Positions 44,511 to 53,011 of a stretch of 55,940 bases of DNA are shown here, piece by piece; the stretch's first letter is position 1, and each line of letters opens with the position of its first letter. Location of the stretch: NCBI GenBank assembly GCA_964400685.1, contig CAYNVT010000010.1:1-55940 (forward strand), given 5' to 3'. A program made the position numbers and the translations under genes. A model generated the notes under the pieces. The model was not told the origin of the DNA. It searched no databases and worked only from the letters and a program-made list of their open reading frames with translations. The stretch comes from DATCTV01 sp964400685 (lineage in GTDB: Bacteria > Desulfobacterota > Desulfomonilia > UBA1062).

Positions 44511-45356
44511 ATGAACGGTAAGCTGGAACCATCAGGGAAAGGGACACTCTTCATAGTGCCAACACCTATCGGCAACCTTAAGGATATAACATTAAGGGCG
44601 CTTGAAATACTGTCCTCGGTCGATCTCATCGCATGCGAAGACACCCGCCACACCCTCAAACTGCTGACCCATTACGGGATAAAAAAACCTCTTATGTCAT
44701 ATGAGAAATTCAGTGAAGGCAGAAAACTCAACCATTTGATTGAAAAACTTGAAAATGGTGAAAATATTGCACTTGTCAGTGACGGAGGAACGCCTCTGAT
44801 AAGCGACCCCGGCACCAGGCTGGTCATTGAGGCAAGAAACAGCGGCATCAATATCGTTGCCCTGCCGGGTGCATGCGCCTTTATAACAGCTCTCAGCGCC
44901 TATGGCTTTGATTATAAATTCCGGTTCATCGGCTTCTTCCCCCGGAAAGAATCCGAGGCGCTCTCGGAAATAAAAAAGATAAAAAACTCTTATGAAACGA
45001 CGGTCTTTTATGAATCTCCCAGAAGGCTTATCACCACACTTGAACGCATAAGAGAGCATCTGGGCGATGCCCAGGTATGCGTTGCACGCGAGCTGACCAA
45101 GATTCATGAAGAATATGCAGCCGGCAGTCTGGATGAAGTCCTTGCCCGCTTCAAAGAGAATGTCCCCAAAGGCGAGATTACCGTTATAATAAGGGTATGC
45201 ACGGACAGTCATGAAGGCATGCCCGATATAAAGCTCAAAGCAAAATCTCTTCTTGAACAAGGGCTTTCAAAACGCGATACGGCCCGGATGCTTCACGATT
45301 TATATAAAAGGCCGAAAAATGAAATTTACAAAATGCTTCTTCATAAATCAGAATGA
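44511..45356 (+). CDS. rsmI: 16S rRNA (cytidine(1402)-2'-O)-methyltransferase RsmI
   Basis: 281 residues of the tetrapyrrole-methylase fold. TLFIVPTPIGNLKDITLRAL and IALVSDGGTPLISDPGTRL are RsmI signatures, with SYETTVFYESPRRL and VARELTKIHEEY. It adds a 2'-O-methyl to C1402 of 16S rRNA with SAM. The ATG at 44511 has GGAG at 8 nt; an upstream ATG at 44439 would add an unstructured basic leader and lies in the divergent promoter region, so it is rejected. marC follows after 27 nt. Confidence 0.94.
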   Translation: MNGKLEPSGKGTLFIVPTPIGNLKDITLRALEILSSVDLIACEDTRHTLKLLTHYGIKKPLMSYEKFSEGRKLNHLIEKLENGENIALVSDGGTPLISDPGTRLVIEARNSGINIVALPGACAFITALSAYGFDYKFRFIGFFPRKESEALSEIKKIKNSYETTVFYESPRRLITTLERIREHLGDAQVCVARELTKIHEEYAAGSLDEVLARFKENVPKGEITVIIRVCTDSHEGMPDIKLKAKSLLEQGLSKRDTARMLHDLYKRPKNEIYKMLLHKSE

Positions 45357-45383
45357 AAATAAAACAATATTGAGGAGAATTTT

Positions 45384-46022
45384 ATGGAGCGCGAGTTTAT
45401 TAATATTGCCGCTTTTTCTTTTCTTGCACTCTTTCCAATAGTCAACCCGCCTGCAATGACCCCGATTTTTCTCGATATGACATCGGATATCACTGCATCC
45501 GAAAGGAACCGGGTGGCAGGCAAGATAAGCTGGTACACGCTGATACTGCTGCTGATAGTGCTTTTTGTAGGCGGTTGGATCCTCAAGCTTCTCGACATAT
45601 CAATACACGTCATCAGGATTGCAGGCGGACTGCTGCTCTTCAACATGGCCTGGCAGATGCTCAACAGCGAACCCGGAGAAAGCGCCAAGAGGAACGGCGG
45701 GTTCAAGACCGACAGCACTTCCAAGGTCTTTTTCCCCATGACCATGCCCATAACTGCAGGGCCCGGCACGATTGCGGTGACGCTTTCTCTCATTCCGACT
45801 GGCTCACTTCTGAAATTAAAGACATGGATAAGCTTTGCCGGAGTCGCCACGGGCATTGCCGCAGTATCACTCGTAGTATTTATATTTTACAGGTACTCCG
45901 GATATTTCTTCGGCAGGTTAGGCAAACAGGGTATCCAGGTGGTTACGAAACTCTCCGCCTTCATACTGCTTGCTATCGGTGTTGAAATAATCTGGAAAGG
46001 ATACGAGGGCCTTATATCCTGA
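45384..46022 (+). CDS. MarC-family integral membrane protein
   Basis: 212 residues with about six membrane segments. FSFLALFPIVNPPAMTPIFL and FPMTMPITAGPGTIAVTLSL are the repeated MarC/UPF0056 motifs, each carrying the conserved Asn-Pro-Pro or Pro-Gly. The family resembles LysE-like or neutral amino acid transporters, but its function is unsettled. GAGGAG precedes the start. It follows rsmI closely and may be co-transcribed. Confidence 0.9.
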   Translation: MEREFINIAAFSFLALFPIVNPPAMTPIFLDMTSDITASERNRVAGKISWYTLILLLIVLFVGGWILKLLDISIHVIRIAGGLLLFNMAWQMLNSEPGESAKRNGGFKTDSTSKVFFPMTMPITAGPGTIAVTLSLIPTGSLLKLKTWISFAGVATGIAAVSLVVFIFYRYSGYFFGRLGKQGIQVVTKLSAFILLAIGVEIIWKGYEGLIS

Positions 46023-46082
46023 TTTCATTTCCGGTCTTAAAACAAGGCCGCTGTTATGATTTTTATACCGGCAGAAATTCTA

Positions 46083-46103
46083 CGACACACGTATGTCGAG
46101 GAG
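46083..46103. repeat. Near-palindrome sharing 15 bp with the 51.4-kb element
   Basis: The 16-bp stretch CGACACACGTATGTCG (46083-46098) is a near-palindrome. The sequence ACGTATGTCGAGGAG (46089-46103) recurs in reverse at 51471-51485, inside the repeat element downstream of mutL. It lies in the otherwise featureless gap between marC and the next gene. Confidence 0.5.
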
Positions 46104-46157
46104 GGATTATAACTTCAGCCATATTGCCGTATGCGTTTCATGTTACGGAGGTGGTTT

Positions 46158-46382
46158 ATGGAACAGACGATTCTTGACGGAATATGCATTATATCTTTTT
46201 ATATTGCAGGAACGGTAGGGCTTCTGGTTGCAGGCGATTTTATTTACAAATTCTATGAGATTGTCATCCCGACAATAGGTAAAAAAGTATCCGGTTTACT
46301 TTCTTCAGCTCATACCCGCAGGCATCAAAGGCCTTTTCCGGGCTGTCACTACCGAACGATTCCAATAAGATCGAGGGGCTGA
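46158..46382 (+). CDS. Small membrane protein, hypothetical
   Basis: 74 residues with one clear transmembrane stretch (DGICIISFYIAGTVGLLVAGDFIYKF cut into residues about 7-32) and a basic C-terminal tail. GGAGGTGG stands well before the ATG at 46158, which is the main reason to believe it. No family is recognised. It is alone between marC and the pyruvate-kinase-like gene. Confidence 0.45.
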   Translation: MEQTILDGICIISFYIAGTVGLLVAGDFIYKFYEIVIPTIGKKVSGLLSSAHTRRHQRPFPGCHYRTIPIRSRG

Positions 46383-46462
46383 TAATGAACAAACACTCGA
46401 CGACGGCGCCTGTTTTATTTTATCATATGAACCTCAAATAAATGAAAAATGAGGAGCGGCTT

Positions 46463-47038
46463 ATGATATTAAAAGAGATTGCCCTTTTCGAGAAACCCGG
46501 GGAACATAATACGCAGGATTGCATCGGTATTTTGAAAAATGCCGTTTCTCAGGGGCTTTCAAAGCATGTCGTGGTTGCATCCACTTCAGGCAGAAACGCT
46601 GAAACATTTTTCAAAGCTCTCAAGGACCTGGATGCAGGTCTCGTAATCGTGACACACTGCGCCAACTTCAAAGAGGAAAACCACGACGAGTTCAGCCCTC
46701 AAGTAAGGCAGATGCTTAAGGACAATGGCGTGCCCGTCTATACAGGGACCATTCTCACCTCTTCCCTGGAAAAATCTGTCATGGACAAGTTCGGCGGCAG
46801 CTCCACCGGCGCATTGATAGCCGGATGCCTGCGCCGCTTTGGCGAAGGTGCAAAGGTCTGCATCGAGATCGTGATGGAGTCCTGCGATGCAGGCCTTATC
46901 CCGGAAGGCGCAGAAGTCCTTGCAACTGCAGGGACAGGTCACGGCTCGGACACCGTCATGCTCATAAAATCCAGACCGTCGAGACGCTTCCTGGACCTTG
47001 AAGTACTCGAGATACTAGCCATGCCCAGAGGAAGATAG
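46463..47038 (+). CDS. Free-standing pyruvate kinase C-terminal-like domain protein
   Basis: 191 residues with the alpha/beta fold of the C-terminal domain of pyruvate kinase but no catalytic barrel: KHVVVASTSGRNAETFFKAL and LVIVTHCANF match that domain. ICIEIVMESCDAGLIP and GTGHGSDTVMLIKS follow. In pyruvate kinase this domain holds allosteric sites, so a sensory or binding role is possible; function unknown. The ATG at 46463 with GGAG upstream is better than the one at 46442. The next gene starts within 10 nt, so they are one unit. Confidence 0.78.
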   Translation: MILKEIALFEKPGEHNTQDCIGILKNAVSQGLSKHVVVASTSGRNAETFFKALKDLDAGLVIVTHCANFKEENHDEFSPQVRQMLKDNGVPVYTGTILTSSLEKSVMDKFGGSSTGALIAGCLRRFGEGAKVCIEIVMESCDAGLIPEGAEVLATAGTGHGSDTVMLIKSRPSRRFLDLEVLEILAMPRGR

Positions 47039-47047
47039 CAGACAGTG

Positions 47048-47992
47048 ATGAAAAAGCCTCTGGTCGGCATAAGCTCATGCCTTCTCGGCGAAAAAGTCCG
47101 TTATGATGGCGGGCATAAGCTTGATCATTATCTCAGAGATATTCTTGGCAGATATGTCGACTTTGTCCAGGTATGTCCTGAAGCTGAGTGCGGAATGGGT
47201 GTTCCCAGGGAAGCGGTTCGTCTCGTATCCACAGACGGTGATATACGGCTCATGACCCGGAGAACCGGCAGGGACATGACCGGCAGAATGACCTCCTGGA
47301 TGGAAGGTCGCCTTAAAGAACTTGCCGTGCTGCCACTGTGCGGATTTATATTCAAATCCAAATCACCAAGTTCAGGGCTTCGAGGCATCAAGGTCTATAC
47401 ACAAAAGGGCGTCAGGAATGATGGAGTGGGGATATTCGCACAGGAATTTCTGAACCACTTCCCTTCAGTTCCTGTGGAGGACGATGGCCGGCTGCATGAT
47501 GATTGGTTGCGTGAGAATTTCATCGAGAGGGTATTTGTCATGCAGAGGTGGCACGAGCTCCTCTCTGCAGGAAAGACCCTCAGCCGTCTCATGGATTTCC
47601 ATGCAAGCCACAAATATCTTCTCATGGCACACTGCCCCAAGACTCTCAAGCAGCTCGGCGCACTCCTCGCCACAGGCAGAGATTATTCTTTGGACGAACT
47701 TTTTGATAAGTATTTATCTTCTCTCGGACCTTCACTAAAGAAGATTGCAACCGTCAAGAAAAACACGAATGTTCTTATGCATATAATGGGCTACTTCAAG
47801 AACGACCTGAGTTCGGATGAAAAATCCGAACTCATTGAAGCCATCGGCAGATATCACGAAGGACTGGTCCCGCTGCTGGTGCCAATAACGCTGTTGAATC
47901 ATTATGTGCGGAAATACAGGCCTTTATACTTGATGCAGCAGATATACCTGAATCCGCATCCCCTGGAACTGATGCTCAGGAATCATGTTTGA
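47048..47992 (+). CDS. DUF523-DUF1722 protein (YbgA-like)
   Basis: 314 residues. The N-terminal DUF523 domain has GISSCLLGEKVRYDGGHK, VCPEAECGMGVPREAV and KSPSSGLRGI, with conserved Cys that may bind metal. The C-terminal DUF1722 domain (YbgA) has FHASHKYLLMAHCPKTLKQLG and NTNVLMHIMGYFK. This fusion is common in bacteria and linked with photolyase or thiol metabolism in some genomes; its role is not established. GTG at 47045 precedes the ATG; either could be the start. Confidence 0.9.
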   Translation: MKKPLVGISSCLLGEKVRYDGGHKLDHYLRDILGRYVDFVQVCPEAECGMGVPREAVRLVSTDGDIRLMTRRTGRDMTGRMTSWMEGRLKELAVLPLCGFIFKSKSPSSGLRGIKVYTQKGVRNDGVGIFAQEFLNHFPSVPVEDDGRLHDDWLRENFIERVFVMQRWHELLSAGKTLSRLMDFHASHKYLLMAHCPKTLKQLGALLATGRDYSLDELFDKYLSSLGPSLKKIATVKKNTNVLMHIMGYFKNDLSSDEKSELIEAIGRYHEGLVPLLVPITLLNHYVRKYRPLYLMQQIYLNPHPLELMLRNHV

Positions 47993-48231
47993 GCTGGCAT
48001 TTATCGAGAACCATGAGAGTAAAGACCATAAGTTTTCTAGCCAATCACAATAAAGCTGTTTCTCAAGATAGTCATAAACCACTTCGCCCAGGCCGATGGG
48101 GTTTTTATATAATCGAGGTAATCTTTTTTTCATATGAATAACCATTGATTGATAAGCGCTATTCTGTATAACATTCATTAAAGAACCGGCAAATTTCAGC
48201 ATGCATCTACTAACCCCGCCAGGAGGTAATA

Positions 48232-49602
48232 ATGATCAGGTTTGATTTTTCAGGAACAAGCGATGCTCTGATAGGAAAACGCGGAGTCTCTCTTAAGGAT
48301 ATCGAAGCAATTAAGCCTCTGTGCAAAACCGCCCATGAAACAATGGCGGCCAACAGGGCAGAAGGCAGAATAAAATTCCAGGACCTGCCTGATGATAAAA
48401 AGATGATAGAAGCGGTTAAAACGCTTGCGAAAAAACTAAAGGGCAAGTTCAAGAACATAGTACATTTGGGCATCGGCGGGTCATCGCTCGGGCCAAAGGC
48501 CATGTTCTCTTCCATAAAGCCGCCCTTTTACAACCTTGACGGCAATCCCAGGATATTTTTCTGGGACAATGTCGATCCGGAATTCATGTCAGTCACCTTC
48601 GAGCACATCAGGCTTGATGAAACGCTTTTCATTGTTGTCAGCAAATCAGGCGGCACTGCGGAGACTGCATCTCAGTTCATGTATGTCTATGACAAGCTTA
48701 AAAAACAGCTCGGAGAGAAATACAAAGATCACATTGCCATCATCACCGACCCCAAAGGGGGCATATTAAGGAAGATCGCAGAGAGCGAAGGCATCGCGAA
48801 TCTTTCTGTCCCGCCTGAAGTGGGCGGCAGGTTCAGCACGCTCACTCCGGTCGGTCTGCTCCCTTCAGCCCTTCTAGGCATAGATATAGATGAGTTCATG
48901 CGCGGTGCAGGTAAAATGAGGGATAAGACCATCAGCCCGGATGTATTTTCAAACCCGGCCTATCTCTATGCGGCCATACATTTTCTCGCATCCGTAAAGG
49001 GTGCGAACATGACAGTGCTTATGCCCTATTCCAATGCGCTCTTCGACCTCTCCGACTGGTACTGCCAGCTCTGGGCCGAAAGCAGCGGCAAGAAGACATC
49101 GCTCAAAGGAAAAACCGTCTTCGCGGGACAGACCCCCATCAAGGCGCTTGGCGCGACTGACCAGCATTCCCAATGCCAGCTTTACATGGAAGGCCCATTC
49201 GATAAGGTCGTGAACATAATAGACGTGAAGAAATACCGCAAGGAAATCACCATCCCCGATGTCTTCGGCGATACAGCCGAAATGGGCTACCTGTGCGGCA
49301 AGACCGTGAACAGGCTGATCCAGTCCGAGGCCAAAGGCACATGGGGGGCCCTCATAGAAAATAACCGCATGGCTACGCGCATAACGCTTGATGCGATAAA
49401 CGAAGAGACCATAGGCGCCATGTTCATGTTCTTCATGACCGCGACTTCATTCTTCTGCTACCTGCTGGATGTCAACCCCTACGACCAGCCCGGCGTAGAA
49501 CTCGGCAAGGTCATAACATTCGATCTCATGGGTAGAAAGGGCTACGAGGGCAAGGCGAAGTCTTTTGCAGAAGTCGACAAGATGGTGCTTGAGATAAAGT
49601 AG
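48232..49602 (+). CDS. pgi: Glucose-6-phosphate isomerase
   Basis: 456 residues. VHLGIGGSSLGPKAMF, VVSKSGGTAETASQFM, PPEVGGRFSTLTPVGLLP, LGATDQHSQCQLYMEGP and the C-terminal GVELGK are the PGI sequence signatures. It interconverts glucose 6-phosphate and fructose 6-phosphate. The length fits the short bacterial PGI type. AGGAGG precedes the ATG. The 239 bp upstream hold no clear gene. Confidence 0.96.
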   Translation: MIRFDFSGTSDALIGKRGVSLKDIEAIKPLCKTAHETMAANRAEGRIKFQDLPDDKKMIEAVKTLAKKLKGKFKNIVHLGIGGSSLGPKAMFSSIKPPFYNLDGNPRIFFWDNVDPEFMSVTFEHIRLDETLFIVVSKSGGTAETASQFMYVYDKLKKQLGEKYKDHIAIITDPKGGILRKIAESEGIANLSVPPEVGGRFSTLTPVGLLPSALLGIDIDEFMRGAGKMRDKTISPDVFSNPAYLYAAIHFLASVKGANMTVLMPYSNALFDLSDWYCQLWAESSGKKTSLKGKTVFAGQTPIKALGATDQHSQCQLYMEGPFDKVVNIIDVKKYRKEITIPDVFGDTAEMGYLCGKTVNRLIQSEAKGTWGALIENNRMATRITLDAINEETIGAMFMFFMTATSFFCYLLDVNPYDQPGVELGKVITFDLMGRKGYEGKAKSFAEVDKMVLEIK

Positions 49603-49637
49603 AACAGAATAAGACAATAAAAAGGAGACAGAAAACA

Positions 49638-49743
49638 GTAGACAGGAGGCAGTAGAAAAACATGAGACAAAAACTCTTCAGGTTTTTCATCAGGAGATCA
49701 GATTTGATTCAATGCTGTCTCCTGTCTTCTGTCTCCTGTCTAC
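49638..49743. repeat. Inverted repeat with tandem CTGTCTCCTGTC units
   Basis: GTAGACAGGAGGCAG (49638-49652) is inverted at 49729-49743 with 14 of 15 matches. The right arm is preceded by a 14-bp tandem copy (49715-49728 and 49729-49742). A GAAAAAC/GTTTTTC pair is nested inside. It fills the pgi-mutL gap and looks like a mobile or REP-like intergenic repeat. Confidence 0.7.
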
Positions 49744-49753
49744 TTTTATCAAA

Positions 49754-51421
49754 ATGAAAGTTAAACTTCTTCCCAAAGAGCTGATCGGCATGATTGCGGC
49801 CGGCGAGGTAATCGAACGGCCTGCTTCTGTCGTCAAGGAGCTCATCGAGAATTCAATCGATGCAGGTGCCACATCCATATCAGTCGAGCTGACAGGAGCA
49901 GGCATCGAACTTATCCGCATTGCAGATAACGGCTCGGGCATGGATGAGGCCGATCTTGAAACCGCGATATTAAGGCACGCCACAAGCAAAATCGAAACGG
50001 CCGATGATCTGTTCAACATAAAGACCCTGGGGTTCCGGGGCGAAGCGGTTCCGAGCATCGCCTCGGTCAGCAGGATGAAGATATCTTCGAGGCAGGAGCA
50101 GTATTCATCGGGCAGTTATATCGACATGGAGGGGGGCGAGATAACCGCACGGGGCAAAAAGGGCATGCCGCCCGGCACGGTTATCGAGGTCAGGGACCTT
50201 TTCTTCAACATGCCTGCAAGAAAAAAGTTTCTTAAAACACCTGCGACCGAGCAGAAGAACGTCCTGGACGTCATATCCAGGTACGCACTTGCACACCCTG
50301 ACATAACCTTTTCAGTCACATCAGGGGAACGCAAAATATTTAACCTTACATCATCCATGTCGGCTGCCGAAAGGGCCGGTATTATCGCAGGCGCAGACTT
50401 CAGAGAAGGCATGAAAGAATTTTCAAGACGCGCGCCCGGCATTCACGTGCACGGCATTCTCGCCTCACCCGATGTCAACCGCCCTACCCGCTCATCAATC
50501 TACGCCTTTGCAAATGGGAGGTCGATAAAGGATGCGGTCGTGACGAGCGCCGTTCTTGAAGGCTTTTCCGGCATGCTCATGCGCGGGCGCTATCCCGCTA
50601 TCGTTCTGTTTATTGATATAGAACCCGCAGATATCGACGTGAATGTGCACCCGGCAAAGGCCGAGGTCAGGTTCAGAGACCCTTCGCGGGTTTACGGGCT
50701 TGTCGTCTCGACTATAAGAGAAGCCCTTTCATCCTCGGGACATAGCCGTTATGACGCGGTATGCGAGCCCGAGGTTCCTTACATTATAAGGAGGCCCGTA
50801 TATGAAAATCCCGCTGCACAGGTATCTTTTATCTCAGAGTACGATAAGCAGCGGGGTTTCTATTCCGACAAGTCCGTGATCGGCGTGCTCAAATCGACGT
50901 ATATCCTGCTTAATGACGACGAGGCATTCTACATACTCGACCAGCATGCATCGCATGAACGCATAGTCTTTGACAGGCTCAGCAGATCAGACATTTCGGG
51001 CAGCCAGACCCTGCTCCACCCTATTATCGTTGAACTTACCGCGTCCGAGTTTGCAGCCTTTGAAGAGATCATGGACCAGCTTGAAGCAATCGGGATCGAG
51101 GCAGAGCCGTTCGGCGAAACGGAAATCGCAGTAAGGACAGTCCCTGCACTTCTCAAAGATTCGGATATAAAAGACATCATCCATGAGATTGTGCATGAGC
51201 CGCTTCCGAAACAAGCCGATGAACGAAAGAATGAAATCATATCCCGTATCGCCTGCCATTCAAGCGTGCGGGCTGGAAAAACTCTGACGCAGCCGGAAAT
51301 ATCAGCGCTCTTGCGCCAGCTGGACGAGGCCGGCGCACCGACGACATGCCCGCATGGGAGGCCGATATACAAACGCATCCCCATCGAAGAAATAGAACGC
51401 TGGATAGGCCGCAGGCCTTAA
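49754..51421 (+). CDS. mutL: DNA mismatch repair protein MutL
   Basis: 555 residues. The N-terminal GHKL ATPase has VVKELIENSIDAGATSISVE, IADNGSGMDE, RHATSKIE and KTLGFRGEAVPSIASVS. The C-terminal dimer and endonuclease domain has LDQHASHERIVFD, matching DQHA(X)2E(X)4E except that Asp replaces the last Glu. ACHSSVRAG and CPHGRP are also present, so nicking activity is likely kept. The ATG at 49754 is chosen because the in-frame one at 49712 lies in repeat sequence. No mutS is in the window. Confidence 0.94.
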   Translation: MKVKLLPKELIGMIAAGEVIERPASVVKELIENSIDAGATSISVELTGAGIELIRIADNGSGMDEADLETAILRHATSKIETADDLFNIKTLGFRGEAVPSIASVSRMKISSRQEQYSSGSYIDMEGGEITARGKKGMPPGTVIEVRDLFFNMPARKKFLKTPATEQKNVLDVISRYALAHPDITFSVTSGERKIFNLTSSMSAAERAGIIAGADFREGMKEFSRRAPGIHVHGILASPDVNRPTRSSIYAFANGRSIKDAVVTSAVLEGFSGMLMRGRYPAIVLFIDIEPADIDVNVHPAKAEVRFRDPSRVYGLVVSTIREALSSSGHSRYDAVCEPEVPYIIRRPVYENPAAQVSFISEYDKQRGFYSDKSVIGVLKSTYILLNDDEAFYILDQHASHERIVFDRLSRSDISGSQTLLHPIIVELTASEFAAFEEIMDQLEAIGIEAEPFGETEIAVRTVPALLKDSDIKDIIHEIVHEPLPKQADERKNEIISRIACHSSVRAGKTLTQPEISALLRQLDEAGAPTTCPHGRPIYKRIPIEEIERWIGRRP

Positions 51422-51554
51422 TTATTCCGATTCTTATTCAAGCCCTGCCATTGTCGACTGCGTCGGAATGCTCCTCGACATACGTTAAAGTATGCCTGCG
51501 TCGCTTCCTCCTTGCCTCCTAGACATCATCTTGAATATAAATCGGAATTAATAA
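51418..51554. repeat. Intergenic element with 25-bp imperfect terminal inverted repeats
   Basis: The ends (51418-51442 and 51530-51554) match in 21 of 25 positions as inverted repeats around CCGATT and ATTCAAG. Inside are two CTGCGTCG direct repeats (51459 and 51496) and an ATAC-GTTAAA-GTAT stem. It abuts the mutL stop and may act as a terminator, but it resembles a miniature inverted-repeat element more. Confidence 0.65.
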
Positions 51555-51692
51555 CCTTGCTTTCTCACCACTCACCACTGATATCTCACCACTTTCTTTA
51601 TTGTTCTGCCGCCCTGCGATTAATATTTTCTATTCACATCAGTTATACCAGTTAACTTGGAAATCCGGGAAAGATAGTTATTTATTCATGAA

Positions 51693-51722
51693 CGTCCCCT
51701 TGATATCCGTCCCCTTGATATC
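51693..51722. repeat. Perfect 15-bp tandem duplication
   Basis: CGTCCCCTTGATATC occurs at 51693-51707 and 51708-51722, right before the lipoprotein stop. The preceding 140 bp (51555-51692) contain CACCACT repeats near 51569-51592 and otherwise nothing I can name. Confidence 0.8.
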
Positions 51723-51723
51723 C

Positions 51724-52290
51724 CTATCTTATATTCCCTGAATTTCTATTTTTATTAGGCCAAAGTTCATTATTAAATAATTGATCCTTGGCTTTGTAGT
51801 TATCACCATTTGTTACACCGCGAATAAATTTAAAGTGTTCGTCAGATGAAATTGCCACAGGCCATTTCACGAGTCTGACTATTCTGTTCTCCTTGTTAAA
51901 GTCTTGGCGAGTGCCCCAACCATCAAGACCAAATATTGCTTTCTGGTCCCAGCATACATAACCGAACTTATAGATAGTCAACCTTGGATATTCTCTTTCT
52001 ATCAAATGCCAGTTCCAAAATCCTTTTATGAAAATATTTCCTTCTTTATTTGTCAGGACTTCTTCGATTCTTACAGGGATATCTTTTCCTCCCTCAAACC
52101 ATGCTGCAGCCTCAGTGCTGTTCTCTCTCCAAATAGCAAGTGCAACTGCACCTTCAATCGGTTTGCCAGTTTCGTCATCAATTACCGTTGCAGTAGGTTT
52201 CATTGTTGCGCAGCCTGTTAGAAAGCATAGAGTCTGAAACAACAATATGAACACCATTAAACTTGGATATTTGATAACTTTATTTTTCAT
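51724..52290 (-). CDS. Small lipoprotein, unknown function
   Basis: 188 residues. The signal peptide ends in a lipobox FLTGC (C27), so it is lipid-anchored. TATVIDDETGKPIEGAVALAIW is like a carboxypeptidase-regulatory or transthyretin-type beta domain, the rest (FGYVCWDQKAIFGLDGW) is unassigned. GGAG precedes the start. It sits among repeats in an accessory stretch. Not recognised as a named family. Confidence 0.75.
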   Translation of the reverse strand: MKNKVIKYPSLMVFILLFQTLCFLTGCATMKPTATVIDDETGKPIEGAVALAIWRENSTEAAAWFEGGKDIPVRIEEVLTNKEGNIFIKGFWNWHLIEREYPRLTIYKFGYVCWDQKAIFGLDGWGTRQDFNKENRIVRLVKWPVAISSDEHFKFIRGVTNGDNYKAKDQLFNNELWPNKNRNSGNIR

Positions 52291-52355
52291 TTTGCTCTCC
52301 TATTATAACTTATTGAATGTCGATACAGGGCTCAAAGTCAAGCTTAGGAACTACC

Positions 52356-52404
52356 GGTAACATAGGGAGACGGGTAACATAGGGGGACGCTGATTGGAAT
52401 ATTA
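52356..52404. repeat. 17-bp tandem repeat and left copy of a 22-bp direct repeat
   Basis: GGTAACATAGGGAGACG (52356-52372) is repeated with one change at 52373-52389. Overlapping it, 52383-52404 is the left copy of a 22-bp sequence (GGGGACGCTGATTGG... to ATTA) found again at 53012-53033, so the first higA region is bracketed. Confidence 0.75.
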
Positions 52405-52464
52405 ATAAAGTTCTTATTCAAGTTCCAGTCTCTCCTGTTTGACGATCTTTTCCCCGTCTCATAC

Positions 52465-52749
52465 CTATGCCGCCTTTAATCCATTGATCTTGTATTCTCT
52501 CTGGCCGGCTATCCAGAGGTCAAGTTTTCCCTGCATTTGCAGCCAGCTTTCCGGGCTAGTATCCGTTGCCTTTCCTATTCTTATAGCCATATCAGGACTC
52601 AGTGCTACACGCCCGTTAACCAGTTCGCTTAAAGCCTTTCTGCTCACGCCTAGATGCTTTGATGCCTCTGTTATGGTAATTCCAAGTGGTTTCAAGACAT
52701 CTTCATTAAACACGAGCCCGGGATGAGTGGGTCTTCTCTTTTTAATCAT
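52465..52749 (-). CDS. higA: HigA-family antitoxin, copy 1
   Basis: 94 residues, identical in protein to copy 2. MIKKRRPTHPGLVFNEDVL starts it and TITEASKHLGVSRKALSELVNGR is the XRE-type helix-turn-helix. Antitoxins of this group neutralise HigB and repress their operon. The ATG at 52749 has GGGAG upstream; a longer frame to 52809 lies in the toxin sequence. It follows a truncated higB and so may be an orphan antitoxin without its own operator. Confidence 0.88.
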   Translation of the reverse strand: MIKKRRPTHPGLVFNEDVLKPLGITITEASKHLGVSRKALSELVNGRVALSPDMAIRIGKATDTSPESWLQMQGKLDLWIAGQREYKINGLKAA

Positions 52750-52762
52750 GACTTTGACTCCC

Positions 52763-53003
52763 TTAGTGGTAGTCCTGATAATCGACCAGGACAGCATTGT
52801 TCCCTTCAAATCCGAACGTAATACGCCAGTTACCGTTCACCCATACTGACCATATACCCTGCACGTCGCCTTTCAATTCATGCAGCTTGTAACGCGGGAG
52901 GTTCATATCCTTAGGACATGTTGAAGCATCAAGCCTGTCAAAGATGCGCTCGAGCTTTGCCGCGTGCCCGGGGATGATTCCACTCTTGGTGCCTTCAACA
53001 AAG
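52763..53003 (-). pseudogene. higB: Truncated higB toxin gene
   Basis: The frame is identical to intact HigB from residue 14 (FVEGTKSGIIPG) to the end but lacks the first 13 residues and any start codon. At 53004 the sequence changes to unrelated DNA with an in-frame TAG two codons upstream. It is almost certainly not translated as an active toxin. Confidence 0.85.
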
Positions 53004-53011
53004 GGAGCCTA

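Larger units (their letters stand above)
52449..53003. repeat. Left copy of a 555-bp duplication containing higA and truncated higB
   Basis: This block is repeated at 53141-53695 with a constant offset of 692 bp and no difference that I can see. It contains complete higA and higB without its start. The right boundary falls inside higB. Confidence 0.92.

Noticed and set aside
47924..48202. 92-residue frame on the minus strand between the DUF1722 gene and pgi
   Set aside because: Part of it looks protein-like, but it has no ribosome site, no recognisable family and overlaps the end of the DUF1722 gene. It could be a gene remnant; not supported as a gene.
49712..49753. Earlier ATG for mutL
   Set aside because: It would add residues encoded by the tandem CTGTCTCCTGTC repeat; the conserved MutL N terminus starts at 49754.
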